Assembly (NCBI RefSeq): GCF_964199755.1
Contig: NC_133896.1
Coordinates: forward strand, 66,815,142 to 66,879,141
Direction: 5' to 3'
Length of the DNA stretch: 64,000 nucleotides
DNA from: Larus michahellis
Taxonomy: Eukaryota; Chordata; Aves; Charadriiformes; Laridae
Shown here: positions 14,352 to 26,400 of the stretch, in pieces
How positions within the stretch are numbered: position 1 is the first letter of the stretch
Layout of the letters: each line of letters starts with the position of its first letter
Program-made: the position numbers and the translations under genes
Notes under the pieces: model-generated
Seen by the model: only the letters and a program-made list of their open reading frames with translations
What the model was told of the DNA's origin: nothing
Databases searched by the model: none

Positions 14352-14515
14352 ATAGAATCATAGAATCATAGAATCTTCATGGTTGGAAAGGACCTTTGAG
14401 ATCATTGAGTCCAACCATATACACACACAAAAAAACCCCCTACAATCTCTGCCGCTAGAGCATGCCCTGAAGTGCCAAATCTATACGTTTCTTAAATACC
14501 TCTAGGGATGGTGCA
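14352..14515 (-). mobile_element. CR1 LINE 3' fragment
   Basis: The left edge has repeated ATAGAATC tail units followed by ATGGTTGGAAAGGACCTTTG and GATCATTGAGTCCAACC, the reversed CR1 3' end. It continues through the region that in sense reads as the final ORF2 codons and short 3' UTR, ending in CCATCCCTAGAGGTATTT (reverse strand). The right boundary falls inside the first copy of a 64-bp tandem duplication, so the last 20 or so CR1 bases occur twice. Confidence 0.88.
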
Positions 14516-14621
14516 GTAGAACCCAGAGTCCATGTGGACTGGCCTGCACACTCTTGGAAATACCTCTAGGGATGGTGCAGTAGAACCCAGAGTCCATGTG
14601 GACTGGCCTGCACACTCTTGG
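14494..14621. repeat. 64-bp perfect tandem duplication (two copies)
   Basis: Copy 1 is 14494-14557 and copy 2 is 14558-14621, beginning AAATACCTCTAGGGATGG and identical throughout by eye. The first four bases occur a third time at 14622. Each copy holds about 20 bases of CR1 and about 44 bases of flanking sequence, so the duplication came after the CR1 insertion. An assembly error is an alternative. Confidence 0.95.
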
Positions 14622-15540
14622 AAATCATAAATTATTCCTCTGTAGCCACTGGAAGGTGACTAATGTAACAACAAACAAACACTCTCATTGTTCAAACAGT
14701 CCCCCAGAATACCAAAATCTTGTTTGAAATTGGATGAATCTTGAAAATATTCAGCAAGAGAGGTTAACAGACTTCCTCAGCACTTCAGTGCATCAAATGT
14801 GCTAATCCCATCCTGTCTAGAGCAACCTGTCAGCTCTCTTAGAGTGCACTGTTGCCAGACCCTGGTTTCACACAAGCACTGCTGTGGCTGACAGGAGAAA
14901 GGGGTGTTTTCCTTTCTCCACAAGATCTCAGTGGCACAGCAATCTGTGGGTCAGAAAGAAATGGCTTCTTTCATGGAAGTTCTGCAGCCTGCTACAGCTG
15001 TATTGCAGACTGCTTTAAAGACTCAGGATCTCAGGGCTGGATGGCTGTGTTGCATCTTCATACTTCCAGGTCTCCAAGAGTTTCTCTGGAAACTCTGCAA
15101 CATTTAGCTGCCCCTGCACCGTTTCCCACATGCCCTTAGAAACTCCAGGGGAAAACTGGACCCCTGGAATCCAGGCTCCATGCCAGGTGATGGAACTCTG
15201 GGATGCACAGGGGGATGCTGAGCAACAGGCAGCAAGGGCACAGAGGTGACTGCTAGCTGCTAGCTGCTCCAAGGAGCAGGAGAGGTGTCTGTAAGCCATG
15301 ACACCCTCCTTGGTGCCTCACCTCCAACTGCAGTACCTTGAGCAGAGGCAGCCGGGCAGCTCCAGGAGTCACAGGACTGGTTTGTACAGTGTGTGCAGCA
15401 CAGGCGCCTGCTCTCAGGGAGGGAGGTATCAGAGTTTTGGCTGCATCAACTTAAAGTCCTGATCCATCTCTGAGAGAGACCCCTCACAGCCCAGGCTCTC
15501 TAAACATTTAAAATGCAACTCAGTGAATGAGTACAGAGAA

Positions 15541-15592
15541 CAACAATAAACATAATCATAAATAAAATATAATAAAAACAAATAAAAAAAGC
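15541..15592 (+). promoter_or_regulatory. A-rich tract with four AATAAA hexamers before an exon
   Basis: Canonical poly(A) hexamers start at 15545, 15561, 15571 and 15581, within 42 bases. The last lies 30 bases before the first base of the exon at 15616. The sequence is a degenerate AATAA-type low-complexity repeat, so the hexamers may be incidental. It also takes the place where a pyrimidine tract would normally be, leaving only TTTTGTTCACAG next to the splice site. Confidence 0.5.
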
Positions 15593-15615
15593 GAAACATT
15601 GCATTTTGTTCACAG

Positions 15616-15904
15616 TGATGATCCCAGCGGTTCCACAAGCAAGAAAGCCGTGTGTGAAACGGAGGATCCGAAGGAGGCCGGCAGACAGAGTGGCCAGGAA
15701 GGCAGGTCCGACACCCTGACGCTAAAAGCCCAGCATGCGGAGCTCCAAGAAGAGCAGGCAGCGGGGTGTTCCCCTCTGGTGCAGAAGGCGAGCCTCCACC
15801 ACACGGGCTCCCCAGTGAGAGTGCAGCGCAGCAAAGGGACGGCCTCGTGTTCCCATGCAGCTGCCTCCGATTATGAGCTCTCCCTTGACCTAAAGAATAA
15901 ACAG
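15616..15904 (+). CDS. IQSEC3: IQSEC3 coding exon w1 (linker before the IQ motif)
   Basis: The acceptor is TTTGTTCACAG and the donor is CAG|GTACAG, weaker than the usual GTAAGT. The first base completes a codon begun in an unseen upstream exon, followed by 96 full codons (residues 1-96 of the part in this window). The start, SDDPSGSTSKKAVCETED, is poorly conserved, hydrophilic and acidic. The end, AASDYELSLDLKNKQ, matches the IQSEC3 phrase that runs straight into [10 protein letters not shown] of the next exon, which fixes identity and frame. No catalytic domain lies here. The exon belongs to the long disordered stretch between the N-terminal coiled coil and the IQ motif. Confidence 0.9.
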
Positions 15905-18900
15905 GTACAGAGGCTTCCTCCTCAGGCTGTGGGAGAAGGGGACGGGGTGGGTGGGACTGCATTCGCACTGTGGTGGGATGTCTTTCAGCAAATACTTTAG
16001 CCTTTTGTTCACCTTGAGCATTTGCCCCGCCTGAACAGGCCTGGCCCTTTGGCTACGTGGGGCTGATGGAGGAAGTAGCTTCCCCCCCTCCGACCATGAC
16101 ACCCTTTCACCCAAACCTGCTGGGCTCTGCTCCTCGTTGCCTGGGTTCTGTGGTCCAAAATGGACCCAGATACTCAGTTGTGACTGTAGGCTTAGAAACA
16201 GGTTGCGGGCAGGCAAGAGCTGTGGCATCCAGAGATACTGCCTTGCTCACAAGCATACAGTGCTTGTAGAGATCCCAGCAACTGATTGTCCCAAAACACC
16301 TTCCTCGTGGGGTGGTCTCCAAGAGCCATCTTGCCCTCTTGGATCACACTGGGCAAGTCCCCAGAGCGCTTCCGCATTAGCCTCTTCAAAGCATGTGCTT
16401 TCAGGGGCAGTGGGGTTTATTCAATGAGTGTCCTACACAGTGTCTACCACAATGTTTGTGTATTGCTACCATCCCTGCCTTCAATATGGTGATGGATGCT
16501 GGAGAGACAGGCAGGTGTACCAGGCTGAGAGAAAATGATTCAGTTCTTGAAGTTGGAAGCCTTGCCTCCTGTGCCTGAGGCTACAGCCTGGCTCCAGAGC
16601 ACAAGTCTACCCATGTCTAGCGGCACCTCCTGATGGGATCCCAGCAGGGGATAGCGGGACGGGGCTAATAGCAGCTGGCCTCCTTACTCAAAAGCAATGA
16701 GGTGGAATGTGTGCGTGTTTATTGTCCCCTTCCCCCCCGCCCCGCCTCATGTCTCTACAGATTACAGCCCATGAGAGCTCTCTTGTGCCAAACAAAACCT
16801 AAAGAATCGTTTCTGACTTTTCCCAGGTATGGCAGCTCAAACAGAGGCTGTTTGATATGCAGACCCTGCAGTATGTGAGATGAGGAGGACAAGCAAGTGC
16901 TAGTGACGGTGTCCAGATTACGTTCAGTGGGAGAATTCAGTGGGAGCTGTGCTATTGCAGATGAAGGGTCTCAGCGAATGAGGTTCACACAGAAGAAGCT
17001 GCTGCTCCTGGGACATCTCTGCCACTTCCCTCAAGGCATAGCTGCTGTCCTTAAACATACATATCAGATCAATGGCCCAATAAATTCCTGAGCAAAAAAG
17101 AGACCTCGGCTCTTTAGCTCTGTCTTTCTCAAAAGAGAGAGAATGCTCAACTCAGACAGAATTCCTGCTTCACACCAGGAAAAGAAACAAGAGACTAATT
17201 AACTGGCTTCACAAGCTAATGTGATATATCCTCAGGGTGGGCCAGATCTTGGCTGCTATATATGGGCTTAGCCTCCTTAATGTCCTGGAGCTGCTCTGAT
17301 TTGTCCTGGGGAGCATCTGTCCTTTGGTATTTTAGCTTTAAGGTCATGTTGTCCTATCACTGTTCTTGCAGCAGAGGCCAGACCTGCCCTGGCTGCATGT
17401 GAGACAGAGAGACATGGTAGCTGCTTGTTCATTAAATTCTGGTGCCTCGCAGTGCTGACCTTGCAGGGACCTAGCCTATCTCATAGGTGAAACCACTTTT
17501 CTCACAGCAAAAGGGGCTTTACAGTATGTGTGCTGCTCTAGCCTGATGGATGTCCTCAGTGGATTGCCTCCAGCTTTGGAAGGGGAGATTTTCAGGCAGT
17601 GAAGAGTATTACTTCTTCCAGTCTTGCACTCTAATAAGTGTTTTCATAGGTATTCCTATCAACTTTCTTGTCAGTTCTCTTGAGTGGGAATAAGGGTGAT
17701 AGGACCCTCACAGCGCTGTCCCAGTAGTTCCCTAGTCATAGCACAAATTGTAATACATTAATAGAGCTTACAGTAAGAAAAACAGGTGGAAGGAGACATT
17801 TTTAGTCTCACAGTGCAGCTGAAGTCACATTTAACTTTCAGGAGAGGACTGAGTGCTAGTAAGGAAGAAGGGTAGCATACAGCCTACTCTGCAGGGCTTG
17901 GAGGTGCAGGTCATCTACCCGTCATTACTCCTCAGCATCATACTAGAGGGTTGGTGAGTGGTGTCATGGCTCTCCTTGCTCTCTGTCCCATGAAACAGAG
18001 CATGCTGACAGTGCGCAAAGCAGAAGTACACTATGCTAGGAGGCTGGAAAGGAAACTCAAGCACTAAAGTTTCCCTAGGCTTAAGCTCTATTGTATGTTG
18101 GGAAAATGGAGGGGATCACAGAAGACAGGAGCACGCTTTCAGTTGTACATAGTCTTCTGCTGTGCTGAAGGGCGGCAGATGTCCCATGTATGAAGGAAAA
18201 TGTCCTGTTAACACAGGGCCCTTAACAAGGGCAATATCCTTACATTGTGAAAGGTTGGTGGGAGGGAGGGGTGTTAAGAATGGGTGATAGAGAACATGTA
18301 TGCTCTGTATGTCTTTTTTTTATATTATTTTTTGCAATGCATGCATTGACTGGAGTGACTCAGATTCTGTCACTGAGCCTGATTCTCTTCTTGCTAACAT
18401 GGTGGCATGTCACCATGCTCAGTGGCAGTCTGGGTGGAAAACCAGTGCTAACTGAGAATAAGATCAGGCTTATTTTCTCCTGGCAGATTTATGAATTTAT
18501 GCCTATGGGCAACAAAGCCATGGGGTGTGCACCTCAAATGTTTGGCCATATTCAGGCTTGGCACTTTGGCTTGCCTTAGGCTTGCCTTGTTAAAGCTGCC
18601 TTCATGTGCAATCCCTCATGGCAATTGATATTTCACGGCCATTTCTAATTCAGCCACAAGGCCTGAGTTGCTCAGACTGAGTGGTCATATTGAGGTCCAG
18701 AAATGTATTAAGCTAATTATTCTTTGAAATCCCTCCCGACCCCCCTCCCACTTTTCCCTTCCTTTGGCGCCGGCTGTCGGATCATTCCCCAGAGAAGAGT
18801 AGCTTTAAGTAGGCAATTATTTGTGATTCATAGGGTTTATTAGGAGTGAGAGAAGGCCAATCACGTCTGGCCTTTCTCGCCTCTCAAATGGGAAGAGAAG

Positions 18901-21900
18901 GTTCTTCCAGCAAGCCAGACATACATCTCCATTACCTGTGACTGCTGTGGTGCTAATGGATGCCCTTTCCTCCTCTCAAGAGGAAGAAAACAGGCCAACA
19001 GCTATGTGAAATCCTTAATTCCTCTGGAGTGTCAGTTAACTTGACCTGATAGCAAACATGAATGTCTCAGACATCAGTAGAGAGTAAATGGCTGGGGTTC
19101 ATCAAGGAGAGAGAGATGGAAACCCACTCCTATCAAGCCAGGGTGGGGAGGGGATTTCTTCACGGGGGTGCTAGTTCTGACTTTGCCAGTCTTCTCAAGC
19201 ACCCTTTGGACCGGTCCCTGGTCCTTGTTATCCCAGCCACAAGACACTGTAGGACTCCCCTGGCTTTGGACAGGGCCGGATGGCAGTGGACCACATGCAG
19301 AACCTGTCCTTGCACTCCTGGTTTGAACTGGAGAACAGACTATGTTGGGAGTCCTCTCACTTTACATCTTCTTCTGCTCCTTAATGCCTTAGTCCTTTGG
19401 GAGGACTGAGATAATGGGCTGCAAAAAGCTGGTTATGTTTTATCAAGGTACTGACAGCCTGCACCGTTCTTTTAGACTTTTAGAAGGATCTCTCCTCTTA
19501 GTAGTTATTAAAGTCTGCCTTTTCAGGAACTGTCCTTGCATGAGATAAACTGGCCTTTTACATCAGATCAGCGATGACATCTTGTCTTGGCCTCTAATAA
19601 GATCAGAGCATATGAATTTCATGTTTTCAGAACGGCTGTCACCTCCTTGGAAACCTCAGATAATTATAAGGCTCTTGCTTCTGCATTATTTTGCATCTTA
19701 CTATTATTCTGTCCCTCAGATAGCTGTGTCTGTCCCTCCCATTTGTTCCTCTTTCCCTCCCAACACAATTAGCTTTACATTTTGATTAACCAGACTGTTA
19801 TATTAAGTGCTCATGGTCAGTTGTCAGTAATAACTGTCTGGGCTGGGCCTGCACAGGTTATTGGTTTAATTTGCATTTATCTGCCTGGCCTTCCTCCTGA
19901 AGGGAAGGGCCAAGGGATAATCAGTCTCTTTCCAGGAGTCCAACTTTAAAGAGATGTGAAAGGAGTGCTGTTTTTATGGTGGGATTTAAGATAGTCATTT
20001 TGGAAAGAAAGATAAAGAATCTCAGCAAAACCCTTCTGCTTGTTACCCAGAGTCTCTTCTTGTCCTTGTATTCCTCTTTCCAGCCACATCAAACTCCGGG
20101 GATAAGCAGGTACCTTGTTTATCCAAAACACCTACTAAGGGGTCTTGTGGTGAATGAACCTGGATCCATGGTCATTGTGTGGGTGATTTTTAGCACCAGT
20201 TCTGCAGACCCTTTCTAGGAGGGTAACAGGGCAAGTATCAGGCCAATGTTTTTTAAATTAAGGGTAAGCTGAACTCTGAGCCAGCTACCTCTATAACTGC
20301 AGCGGCCAACTCCATTGCTAAACAAATTGCTAGTATTTCTCAGTGCTATGCTTTGATACTTGCTTTGGACAGATGTAAATTCAAGGGCAGGACAAGGCAA
20401 ACAGAAAACAGAAGCCTACCCTATGTTTGAGTACAAGGCAAAGGGTCCCTGCTTCATTTCCAGTGAGGGAAATATGAAAAGATATGCCCGTTGTGCTCCC
20501 TTCCAGAAATGGCAGCCTCTCATCCAGTGTGCGGCAGGATCCCTAAGACTTGTTGCTGCCTGGGGTGATGGGGTGCCAGTGGGCAAAGCCTTCAGTACTT
20601 ACTCCAGCAGCCAGGATACCAGTGCTGGGACAGAATGGCTGGGGTCATGTTGTTCCTTACTTTCTGTCATCTCCCAAGGTCATATTGTCTTCACCTACTT
20701 CCAGAAGAGTTAGTATTGGAGAGATGCCAGAGGTGATTTACTTCTCACAGCTGCCATTCCAGGGCCTCACTTGTACCTAGATCACTCACTGATGGTTTTA
20801 TCTGCAACTTCACTGATGGTTTTATCTGCAACTTACATAGTGTTACAAAAAAGGAAAAGAGGAAGCAGATGACATGACATGACTCTGCGAGCTGAGGCTC
20901 ATGCTTCAGTCTCACTTTGACTACCAAAACAGTTTGCATTTAAACTCAGATCTTCTGTGAGCTCAGTCCTTCATCCTGTGAGTGCTGGGCCAGCAAGGCA
21001 TGGTGAGGGGCGAGTGGTGTCTGTCTGGGGATAAGGATGCAGTCAGTAAAACTCATCCTTTGGATCTGCTAATGAGCTCATACCGTATGAATGATGTAGT
21101 GCTAATAGTTCAGGACTGATTTTACCAGCACTCCCAGTCCTGCGCTTTACCTCTTTTTTTGGCTTTTCCACATGTGCACACACAGATCTAAACACTACAG
21201 TCTGCACCTGTGAAGTGCCAACAATGTAGAGTTTAGTTCATAGTTCAGGCAAAACCTCAGTGAAGGCAACTTGAGTTCATCCTTCTTTTTTTCTGCAAGC
21301 CCATCATCCACCATCATCTTCACACTGCCCCTCTTGTCCTCGGTCAGTCACTCACTGGAACCAAGTCATCTAACATTCTCCAGTAGCATGTTAGTGAAGG
21401 TCCAGCTGCAGAGGAGGGGTGAGGGGATTACTGGGAAGTATAAATACTAGACTATGGAAGAGAAATTACCATACATACTTGCTTTGTTGAAGCCGGTTGA
21501 GATGCCACTTAGCTGTATGTGTATGTATTTACATATGTGTTGTTACCAGCTCAGGAAGGAGTAAATCCTCCTACTTCTACTTGTTCTTAATATCTTGTCT
21601 CAACATTTAAAATCCGAATTTTTTACCTTTCAAAACCGAGAGTGTTCCTTTTCTTGGGTAGTTTTTATTTCACTGCTGTCTGACACCTGAAAAACTCAGG
21701 TATCAGAAAGGAACACACTTTGGGATTCAGAGTGCTTTTTAAAAGACACTGAACAAACCCAGCCTCTGCTAACTTCTATGGAAGCTGATGTTTCTCACTA
21801 GCTCCTATGATCAAGCCAGCATTTTTTGCATTTAAAAATTAATTTTTCTTTCCTTTTTCTGAATGGTTTCTCCTTTCCCTGAGAGTATTTCCTGAGGTGA

Positions 21901-22335
21901 CTAAGGAGAGGAGGAGCATTAGCAACACTCTGAGACAAGGGATGATGCTTGACATTACCAGAGCACTGCTGACCAGGAAGACACGTTGCTGAAACGCTGT
22001 ATTTGCAGTGATGAACGTGCCCTAAAGGCCATCAGAAGTGGGTCTGCAAGGGAAGCGCAACTCCAGGCTCCAGCTTGTATGAGTGATGCTCTAGGAAGAG
22101 GCAAGATCATGTTACAGCTGTGAGGAAGCTCACAGTACTGATGCTTTAGCCTGTGATGCCCTAAGGGGGGCCTTATGTTGAAATCAAGGGCTTGGCAGTG
22201 CAGGAAAAAGCTAATTCGGTGTTAGAAGTTCCTCTGACAGTCATTATTCACTAATCAGTGTAGGAACTGGTGTAACAGAAAGCCATCAGAAGTCAATTAG
22301 CAAAAAATAACCTCTCCTGTTTGTATGTCTTTCAG
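15905..22335 (+). other. IQSEC3 intron between exons w1 and w2 (6.4 kb)
   Basis: GT-AG intron in phase 0. No CR1 tail or LTR seen. It holds a 24-bp tandem duplication (20787-20834), a CT/GT-rich patch near 18300 and two AT-rich stretches with homeobox- and octamer-like words (about 18700-19050 and 19790-19940) that could be conserved non-coding elements. Open frames here are short and resemble nothing known. Confidence 0.8.
20787..20834. repeat. 24-bp perfect tandem duplication
   Basis: The unit starts CACTGATGGTTTTATCTGCA and ends ACTT. It occurs twice head to tail, at 20787-20810 and 20811-20834, with no mismatch by eye. It lies in an intron and no function is apparent. Confidence 0.95.
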
Positions 22336-23429
22336 ATCGAAATGTTAGAGCACAAATACGGAGGTCACCTGGTATCTCGAAGGGCAGCCTGCACCATCCA
22401 GACTGCTTTCCGTCAGTACCAGCTCAGCAAGAACTTTGAGAAGATCCGCAACTCACTGCTGGAGAGCCGCATGCCACGCCGCATCTCTCTGAGGAAAGTC
22501 CGGGTCCAGAACTCGGAAAGCTTCTCCGCTGAGAAAGCCCTAGTGGAGGGGTACAACTTTGTGGGCATCCCATTGGTGAGGTCCCCATCTTTGCCAGCCA
22601 CCATCAGTGGAGCACTGACCGAGCTGGAGGACTCCTTCACAGAACAAGTTCAGTCCCTGGCCAAGTCTATTGATGATGCCCTCAGCACCTGGAGCCTGAA
22701 GACCATGTGCTCACTGCAAGATGGGGGCTCATACCAGATAAGGGAGACCTTCAGTGCCAGCTCAATGCAGCCAAACCAAGACTTAGAAGCTGAGCTGCAA
22801 GACAAGGAGAAGGAGGAAGGGCTCCTGCCAGATACCCTACCCAAGAGCAGCAGCACTCTTATGATGGCTTTTCGAGACGTCACAGTCCAGATTGACAACA
22901 AGAACATCTCTGTCTCATCGTCTACCTCGGTGTCCATGGCAAACTGCCTCAGCAGCAATGGCCAGGCTGGGCTCTCTCAAGCTACCAAGGCTGAAGAAAG
23001 CCCAGGAGAAGGGGAGGGAGAAGCCAGTGAACCACCATCTGCCCCAGAGAGCTTACCTGAATCCGGAGCTCTCCAGAACAGCCACACTCTCACCGAGGTG
23101 AATGTCAGTACTAATGGCACAGGAGACAGCAGTGCTGAGCCTGGGCAGATGTCAGTGCAGAAGCTCCAGTTTGATGCTAGCAACGAGATGGGGCAAAGCA
23201 AAGGCTCTGAGTCTGAGAATGCAGACAACTCAGAGCAGCTGAGCAGCAGCAGCACCTCCACTTCAGCCAAGTCAGCCTCTGAGGTGTCCTCAAAAGAAGC
23301 ACTGCAGGCCATGATCCTCAGCCTCCCAAGGTACCACTGCGAGAATCCAGCTAGCTGCAAGTCCCCCACACTTTCCACAGACACCATGAGGAAGCGCCTC
23401 TACCGCATTGGGCTGAACCTCTTTAATAT
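22336..23429 (+). CDS. IQSEC3: IQSEC3 coding exon w2 (IQ motif, linker, start of SEC7)
   Basis: This is the largest exon, with acceptor TATGTCTTTCAG and donor AATAT|GTAAGT. It encodes residues 97-460 and two bases of codon 461. After [10 protein letters not shown] comes an IQ motif (about 111-130: [18 protein letters not shown]), the calmodulin-binding element of the family. A basic block ([12 protein letters not shown]) and a conserved [20 protein letters not shown] segment follow. The middle is acidic and serine-rich (for example [20 protein letters not shown]), typical of disordered linker, with island [20 protein letters not shown]. It ends with [20 protein letters not shown] and [14 protein letters not shown], the start of the SEC7 domain. 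The frame is open throughout. Confidence 0.97.
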
Positions 23430-26400
23430 GTAAGTGACTCTTCCTCTTTCGTGTTTCCCAGCCTATTTCATGCCTCACAAGAACAGGTGACAGCAAGCTC
23501 TTAGTCTAGATCCATATCTGGGGAAGTTGTTTTGTATTCAAGGGCATGGCCATCTGGGTATGCAATGCAGAGCACGAGTTGGCTGCCCAGAAGCTTTTTT
23601 CCTAAAGTCCCCCAAGTGCTGTCCTGATCATCTGCCTAACAGAGGAGCAAGCCCAGTGCCCCATGAGTAGTGCTCATGCTCTCCTGAATTCTGAACCTTC
23701 AGTCCCAGTTGCTGACCATTTGGCATCCACCAGCTGAGCCTGGGATCTAGGTTCCTGCTCCACTCTGTTGCAAAGGAACAAGGATAGCTGGGGATGTAAA
23801 CCCAGCCCTGGTTACTTAACATGGAGCATTCCCAAGTGAAGGGAAGTAGAGCTGAGCTTGGCTAGCCCGGTATCAGTGCTCCGGCTGTCATTTTCCTTAT
23901 GGTATTTGGGTAGATTTTCACCTGACAGACCAGGTTTAGTCATCTCAGTCTCTCACACATCTGAGTCTGATATCCTATGAAAAGTCTGTAGGTGTGAAAG
24001 CAGAAGCAGAGCAGCCCAGAGATTACCGTCAGAAGAGGTTAACTGAAGGGGTCACACATAGTCTATTTTGGATTGGCAGAAAGCATCTGAACTGCTATAA
24101 GGAGCTTTAGATTTGCTCGTTGCCTTTCAATGAGACTTTTCTCATCAAAGCAAGCCATGAGAAATACTGGTTTTTGCTCCATCATCACACACTTATCTTC
24201 CGCTGTCTTGGTTTCCATTTGAGTCCCCTGATGAAGATGCTGGGGATGTAATGCACTCATACTAGAAGAATGTTTTGCCACACATTAGCATGGGCCTTTT
24301 GGTGAGAGTGAAGACTAAAGATTATGCAATCCTAGGCAGAAGTTTTGCACAGACAAGAGGGCAATGCACAGGGTTTATGTATGTGTAGCATGGAGGCTGT
24401 GGACTCCAGGAGGCAGGAACCTGGAAGAGAGAATTTTAGGGCTGGGCTCAGACTGCATCCAGAACTGAAGTGATGTTAGAGCAGACAGATTTGGAACTCT
24501 CACAGAACTGAGGAGGTCATTTTACTAGCTCTAAGATCAGGTTGCTAACAGGTGGGTCCATGTTTATACATCAAAGTCAGGCTCTGGGCGCACACAGATT
24601 TGCCTGATGAACACAAGAACGCTGGAATGAGAGAAGGTAGGCACCAAACACAGGTGGGGGTTGATTATGGTATAATTCCAGGTCCACCCAGATGTTTTGG
24701 TGTTTGTGTTGGGATAGGTGTACTTCTGGAGGGGACATGGGGCTCACAGCTCTGCTACTAAATGTTTCAGTATTCTCAGCTGTGCTTGGCAGGAGTCCCT
24801 CCACCCAATGCGTTTTCCTTTGGTTCTTGCACAGTCGACATGAACACTGATGTGAAGATAAAGCAGGAGTGAAAATGCTTTTTCCTGGCCTCTCCTCCTT
24901 CACTAGTCTGCCTGGCACACATTCATGTGACATATTAGCAGCACCAGGTCTGTCTTGGGGAAGCAGCTCTGCCATCCTCCCTTCAGTGATCTGAAGGTCC
25001 CTGTGGGATAGAAGACTTAACGTGGAACTCCAAAACACAACTTCCTAGCCAGACCTCTCCTGCACCCTTGAAACGATCTACTGAAATAATGTGCGGTAAC
25101 CTGTAAGGCTCAGTTTTCTTGACAAAACATTGGAGGATAGGGAGGCAGGGAACTGACCATAGCCAAACAACCAAAACCACTGCAGTCTGCAGTGAACCCA
25201 CAGCCAAGCAACAAAAAACTCCCCCACCAGCACACACAGAAGGGAGGGGGGCCAATAATGCAGAAGAATGGAGGCTTGCAACAGCAAGGACCATCGGGAG
25301 GAAGAGACTTCCCCTGAAGCCTGAAGTGCCCTTGCAGAACCCCTTCACTGCTCTGCAGACTGAAGAGGAAAGACCAGTCACCTGAGGAGAGACACTGGAG
25401 CTGAGTAAGGCAGCCTGATCTGCTCCCCAGGGCAACTAAGAAAAGGTGACAGGTGATAAGTAGTAGGTGACTCTCTTCTGAAAAGTATGGAGGCACCCGA
25501 TGGAACCTCAATCCATCCCACATCCAGTGTGAATGCCAGTGCCAGCAATAGATGCCCAGAGCCTGGAGGAGGATCACAGTTCAGCAGGAGAGCACCTGGA
25601 GTGCAGCACAAAGGAATTCCAGTCACTCCAGCCAGTAAATTAGCTTCATCGGGGGCCCAACTTAAATGCCTCTATGCAAATGCACGTAGCACGGGGAATA
25701 AACAAGAGGAGCTAGAGACGTGCACACCTGCAGGGCTATGATCTTAGTGGCATCATGGAGACGTGGTGGGATGGCTTCAATGACTGGAGTGTTGGAATGG
25801 AAGGACAGGCAGGGGAGATGAGGGGGGAGTGTAGCCCTCTATGTCAAGGACCAGCTGGAGTGCATGGAGCTCTGCCTGGTGATCAATGAGGAGCCAACCA
25901 AGAGCTTATGGGTCAGGATTAAAGGGAGGGCAGGGACAGGCGATGTTACAGTGGGGGTCTGTTACAGACCACCCAACCAGGAAGACCAAGCAGATGAGTC
26001 CCATTATAGACAGATAGGGGCAGCCTCATGTTCACAAACTCTGGTCCTCATGGGGGACTTCAATCATCCCAATATTTGTTGGAGGGACAACACAGCAGGG
26101 CATAAGCAATCCCTGAGATTCCTTGAATGCATTAATGATAACTTCCTTCTCCAAGTGATAGAGGAGCCAATGAGGGGAGGTGCCATGCTGGACCTTGTTC
26201 TCGCCAACAAGGAGGGTCTGGTGGGGAATGTGAAGGTAAAGGGCGGACTTGGCTGTAGTGACCATGAAATGGTGGAGTTCAAGATCCATAGGGCAGCAAG
26301 GAGGGCACATGGTAAGCTCACTACCCTGAACTTCAGGAGAGCAGACTTTGGGCTCTTCATGGATCTGCTTGGTAGAGTACCATGGGATAAAGCCCTGGAG

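Larger units (their letters stand above)
1..15615. other. 5' intronic (or 5' flanking) DNA
   Basis: No coding exon could be supported here. An IQSEC3 first exon should encode a leucine-rich coiled coil, and no open frame in this stretch resembles one. The first exon seen starts within a codon, so it must have an upstream partner. Contents recognised are CR1 fragments (4893-6355, 12207-12797, 14352-14515), a 64-bp tandem duplication (14494-14621), a T-rich run near 8385-8405 and an A-rich stretch just before the first exon. The rest is unique-looking sequence in which I see nothing definite. Confidence 0.6.

Noticed and set aside
14852..15139. Candidate upstream IQSEC3 exon
   Set aside because: Two overlapping frames are open, but neither resembles the N-terminal coiled coil or the pre-linker of IQSEC3 and no clear donor in the right phase was found.
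15429..15968. 179-codon minus-strand frame
   Set aside because: Mostly the opposite strand of exon w1; no family resemblance.
22977..23387. 136-codon minus-strand frame
   Set aside because: Opposite strand of exon w2, whose serine- and glutamate-rich coding makes the antisense strand open.
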